A stretch of 64,000 nucleotides of DNA from Bacteroidales bacterium (GTDB lineage: Bacteria; Bacteroidota; Bacteroidia; Bacteroidales; UBA1402). The notes under the pieces were generated by a model. It was not told the origin of the DNA and ran no database searches. It was given only the letters and a program-made list of their open reading frames with translations. Shown piece after piece: positions 61,693 to 64,000 of the stretch; position 1 is the first letter of the stretch; each line of letters begins with the position of its first letter. The translations under genes were made by a program, and so were the position numbers. The DNA lies in assembly GCA_017380635.1 (NCBI GenBank), contig JAFODP010000015.1, positions 92,159 through 156,158 on the forward strand, written 5' to 3'.

Positions 61693-62154
61693 ATGAAAGC
61701 TCTTATGAAAAATGATTTTTTATTGCCGCCGCTGTATAAGAAAGTGGGCTTGGCCATGTTGTTGCCCTTTGTGGGGCTTGGTTTGTATGTTATGTGTGGT
61801 GGAGAATTTTCCTTCGCCAATGTTACATTCTTTGCCTTGGTAGAAAACGAAGAATGGTTCCGCCTTGTCGAGAACAATTTCACCGACGAAATAGCGATGT
61901 TGGGATTACTTCTGTCTTTGGTTTTTGTGGCCCTCTCCCGCGAACGCGACGAAGATGAAATGACGGCATTTGTCCGCATGCGTTCTTTTATCTTGAGCGC
62001 ATGGATTTCGGCTCCCTTGTTGGCCTTGGGCATTCTTTTTATCTATTTTATTGAGTTTCTTCAATTTATGTGCATGGCAATCTATTTCTATCTTATTATT
62101 TATATTGTCGTGTTTAACCTTGCGATGTGTCGCGAGAGAAAGGATCAAAGATGA
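61693..62154 (+). CDS. Small membrane protein paired with an HTH regulator
   Basis: A 153-residue protein with four membrane helices (about 17-34, 63-81, 96-115 and 120-142), ending in CRERKDQR. Not a recognised DUF, but the layout (membrane protein with a small XRE regulator overlapping its stop as ATGA) copies the DUF2975/YozG pair one kilobase away. ATG 61693 is preferred; ATG 61705 is possible. It could sense a membrane state or serve as the regulated target. Confidence 0.7.
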   Translation: MKALMKNDFLLPPLYKKVGLAMLLPFVGLGLYVMCGGEFSFANVTFFALVENEEWFRLVENNFTDEIAMLGLLLSLVFVALSRERDEDEMTAFVRMRSFILSAWISAPLLALGILFIYFIEFLQFMCMAIYFYLIIYIVVFNLAMCRERKDQR

Positions 62155-62351
62155 AAAATACCATTCGTGTGGAACGTGCCATAAAAGATATCACCCAGCA
62201 GGATCTTGCCCTGGCTGTTGGTGTCAGTCGCCAGACAATCAATTCGATAGAATCTTCACGTTACGTTCCTTCAACTGTGCTGGCTCTGAAAATTGCCCAT
62301 TATTTTGGAAAGTCGGTCGATGAGATTTTTTCTCTCGACCCCGACGACTAA
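62151..62351 (+). CDS. XRE-family HTH regulator
   Basis: A 66-residue DNA-binding protein: MKNTIRVERAIKDITQQDLALAVGVSRQTINSIESSRYVPSTVLALKIAHYFGKSVDEIFSLD, a YgzD/YvaO-like Cro/CI domain. Its ATG overlaps the membrane gene's TGA (ATGA), so they are translationally coupled. The frame extends eight codons upstream, but MKNTIRVERA is the usual start of this family. Confidence 0.88.
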   Translation: MKNTIRVERAIKDITQQDLALAVGVSRQTINSIESSRYVPSTVLALKIAHYFGKSVDEIFSLDPDD

Positions 62352-62560
62352 GCAAACTTTTATAAGTTTACTAGATTTGTTACATTTGGCATCATTGATT
62401 TGGCAAGTGAAACGTAAAGCTGTTTTGACATGGGAAATATATGAGAAAACCTCAGATTCCAGAGCACTCAATGGCGTGATAATGATTGTAAAACGGTAAA
62501 TGTTTTTTCTATATATTTACCACTATTTTAAGTTTACGTGTAGAATTACTATATATAACG

Positions 62561-62693
62561 ATGAAAAATTATTTTAACCTTAGCTTCCTTTTTGTGGCGA
62601 TGTGTTTTAACACTCGATAAAGACGGAAATGTGCTGACTGAAAGTTTTGAATATGCATCCACGGCAGATGTGTTCCTGCAGCAACTAAATTAA
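62561..62693 (+). pseudogene. Remnant of a TlpA-like thioredoxin lipoprotein gene
   Basis: ATG 62561 begins a signal-peptide-like MKNYFNLSFLFVAMCF but stops after 19 codons. Another frame then reads TLDKDGNVLTESFEYASTADVFLQQLN to TAA 62691-62693, which resembles the last strand and helix of TlpA/AhpC-type thioredoxin proteins. The middle of the gene is missing, as after an internal deletion. The rest of 62352-62716 is AT-rich and shows nothing else. Confidence 0.55.
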
Positions 62694-62716
62694 ATTACTA
62701 TAAATAGCTAAATCTT

Positions 62717-64000
62717 ATGAAACCAACCAAACTATTCCTTGCTCTTACCGTGGCGGTGCTGCTGGGAGCGTGTACGAAAGATAACAAAGTGATTGACTTC
62801 CCGTTGGTAGGCGCGTCCAATACTACCAGTATCGTCTTTGAGAGGGTGGAACTCACCGATACAGCTACTGTGCTCACCGTGCGTGGGTTTAGCAGACCGG
62901 CCAATTGGATTAAGGTGCCCTCATATACACGTCTTGTAGCGCAAGGAAAAGAATACAGACTGCTTGGCGGCAGAGATGTGGAGATTGACAAAAAACTTTA
63001 TATGCCCGAGGATGGCGATTCATGCTTCACTTTAATATTTGAGCCGCTGCCTAAGGGATGCACTTCGTTCGATTATATCGAGGGCGATGCTAAGAACGAT
63101 TGGCGTATTTTCGATATCGACCTGACAGGAAAGCGCGATGCCAATAAGCCGGCAGACTTGCCCGAAGAGTTGCAGCGTATGCCCAAGGCAGAGGGTGAGA
63201 TGCCCCAATATGCATACGAAATTGGAGATGTCACCATCAATGTACACCTGCTGGGCTATCGTGAGGGATTGGTGAGCTACATGACGTTTCCTGTGAACAC
63301 CGCCTTTGAGAGACAACGCAGCATAGATGTGTATCTCGACCCCAAGACGGGAGAGGGCACGGTCTCCTTCCGTCAGTACGGTACGGGCAGTTCGTACATC
63401 GTCATCAACGGCAAAGGACACGAGCACTTCTTCTTTGCTCCGGGCGACACCATAGACCTCTATGTAAACCTTGCTCACGTCAACAAGAACTTGATGTACC
63501 ACTATGACGAGCCCGTAGGAGTACCTTCCATAAAGGGTTGTTGGACTAAGGGTAGCCGCTACGATGACCTGAACAATCTGCCTTCGGTAGAATGGAACCT
63601 GCCCGACTCGCTTGGCATATCAAGAAACTTGTTTGAGAGCATCACTGCTGACGAATACACCGACCGCTTGATAAATAACTACCAAGCCCTATGCAACTTT
63701 GTAGACAACTACCCCTGCCACGCATGGCAGAAGGAGATTGCCAAGAGAGGCACCTTTGTCGATTGCTTGGGCATTCTCGAAAACGATCTCCGACGTCATG
63801 TGCTGTCCGAGGAGGAAGCAGCTGCACTTGAACCATTGAAGTCCAAACATTATGAGCGGATCTATGGCCTTGTCGATGTGGGTAGCCCATACCTGCTGCT
63901 TACAAAGGAACCTTATATGATAGCCAAATGCACACAAAAGTTAGACTACGGAAAGATTCTTGAACTCTTTGACCTCTATGTTACCCATAATTCTGTTGCT
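62717..64000 (+). CDS. TlpA-like lipoprotein, N-terminal part (cut by the window end)
   Basis: The reading frame from ATG 62717 is open to the last base (428 codons). Lipobox LGAC gives Cys19. The N-terminal region has SNTTSIVFERVELTDTATVLTVRGFSRPANWIKVPSYTRL and SCFTLIFEPLPKGCTSFDYIEGD, the domain that precedes thioredoxin folds in large Bacteroidales TlpA-family proteins. The thioredoxin part would lie beyond the window. Glu is mostly GAG and Asp mostly GAC, unlike the GAA/GAT-rich genes elsewhere here, hinting at transfer from another species. Confidence 0.75.
   Translation, partial: MKPTKLFLALTVAVLLGACTKDNKVIDFPLVGASNTTSIVFERVELTDTATVLTVRGFSRPANWIKVPSYTRLVAQGKEYRLLGGRDVEIDKKLYMPEDGDSCFTLIFEPLPKGCTSFDYIEGDAKNDWRIFDIDLTGKRDANKPADLPEELQRMPKAEGEMPQYAYEIGDVTINVHLLGYREGLVSYMTFPVNTAFERQRSIDVYLDPKTGEGTVSFRQYGTGSSYIVINGKGHEHFFFAPGDTIDLYVNLAHVNKNLMYHYDEPVGVPSIKGCWTKGSRYDDLNNLPSVEWNLPDSLGISRNLFESITADEYTDRLINNYQALCNFVDNYPCHAWQKEIAKRGTFVDCLGILENDLRRHVLSEEEAAALEPLKSKHYERIYGLVDVGSPYLLLTKEPYMIAKCTQKLDYGKILELFDLYVTHNSVA

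Overview
The window looks like a chromosomal segment of a member of the order Bacteroidales, probably from a gut or rumen habitat. The evidence is SusC/SusD pairs with lipoprotein signals, FAS1-domain lipoproteins, a DUF4827 lipoprotein, an RprX/RprY-like two-component pair, a B12-dependent ribonucleotide reductase, a Bacteroides-type second EF-G, and promoters of the Bacteroidetes form (TTTG, about 19 bases, TAnnTTTG). No tRNA, rRNA, CRISPR array, transposase or integrase was seen. A genus cannot be assigned by eye.

Layout. 1-6.7 kb: the tail of an upstream gene, an ECF-type sigma factor, a 54-residue small protein, then rpe, comEC-like, DHH phosphoesterase, DUF4827 lipoprotein and glmM on the + strand. 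7-11.9 kb: a minus-strand block of rpmA/rplU and trxB-lolA-ftsK. 12-16 kb: a 3'-5' exonuclease, hemW and a GTPase-defective-looking EF-G paralogue. 16-22.2 kb: a 1235-residue modular pectinesterase and rprX-rprY. 22.3-25 kb: a lemA operon behind a long structured leader or ncRNA. 25.2-48.7 kb: a pectin (homogalacturonan-type) utilisation locus. Its eight-gene minus-strand operon holds a PL1 pectate lyase, three FAS1 lipoproteins and two SusC/SusD pairs, and it diverges from a plus-strand set of a beta-helix protein and two CE8 pectinesterases. 48.8-53.8 kb: a small membrane protein, rpsF-rpsR-rplI, a glycosyltransferase, mtaB and folB. 53.8-58.5 kb: a bactofilin, a repeat-rich gene-free stretch, a class II ribonucleotide reductase and a nitroreductase. 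58.5-64 kb: an accessory zone with two related BECR/LPD3-like proteins (one carrying a -1 frameshift on A AAA AAG), two membrane-protein/HTH pairs, a secreted orphan, a TlpA-like gene remnant and an incomplete TlpA-like lipoprotein.

How it fits together. Pectinesterases remove methyl groups so that the PL1 lyase can cut the de-esterified galacturonan; the SusC/SusD pairs then import the oligosaccharides. No GH28, GH105, HTCS or SusR-type regulator is present, so the locus depends on genes outside the window. A shared inverted repeat lies between its divergent promoters, and neither promoter has a recognisable -33 box.

The most unusual material is non-coding: a leader RNA with its own terminator ahead of lemA; a family of long symmetric intergenic hairpins whose apex stem and tetraloop differ between copies while pairing is kept; a 39-bp tandem array inside a large palindrome; and 25-bp direct repeats flanking one accessory gene.
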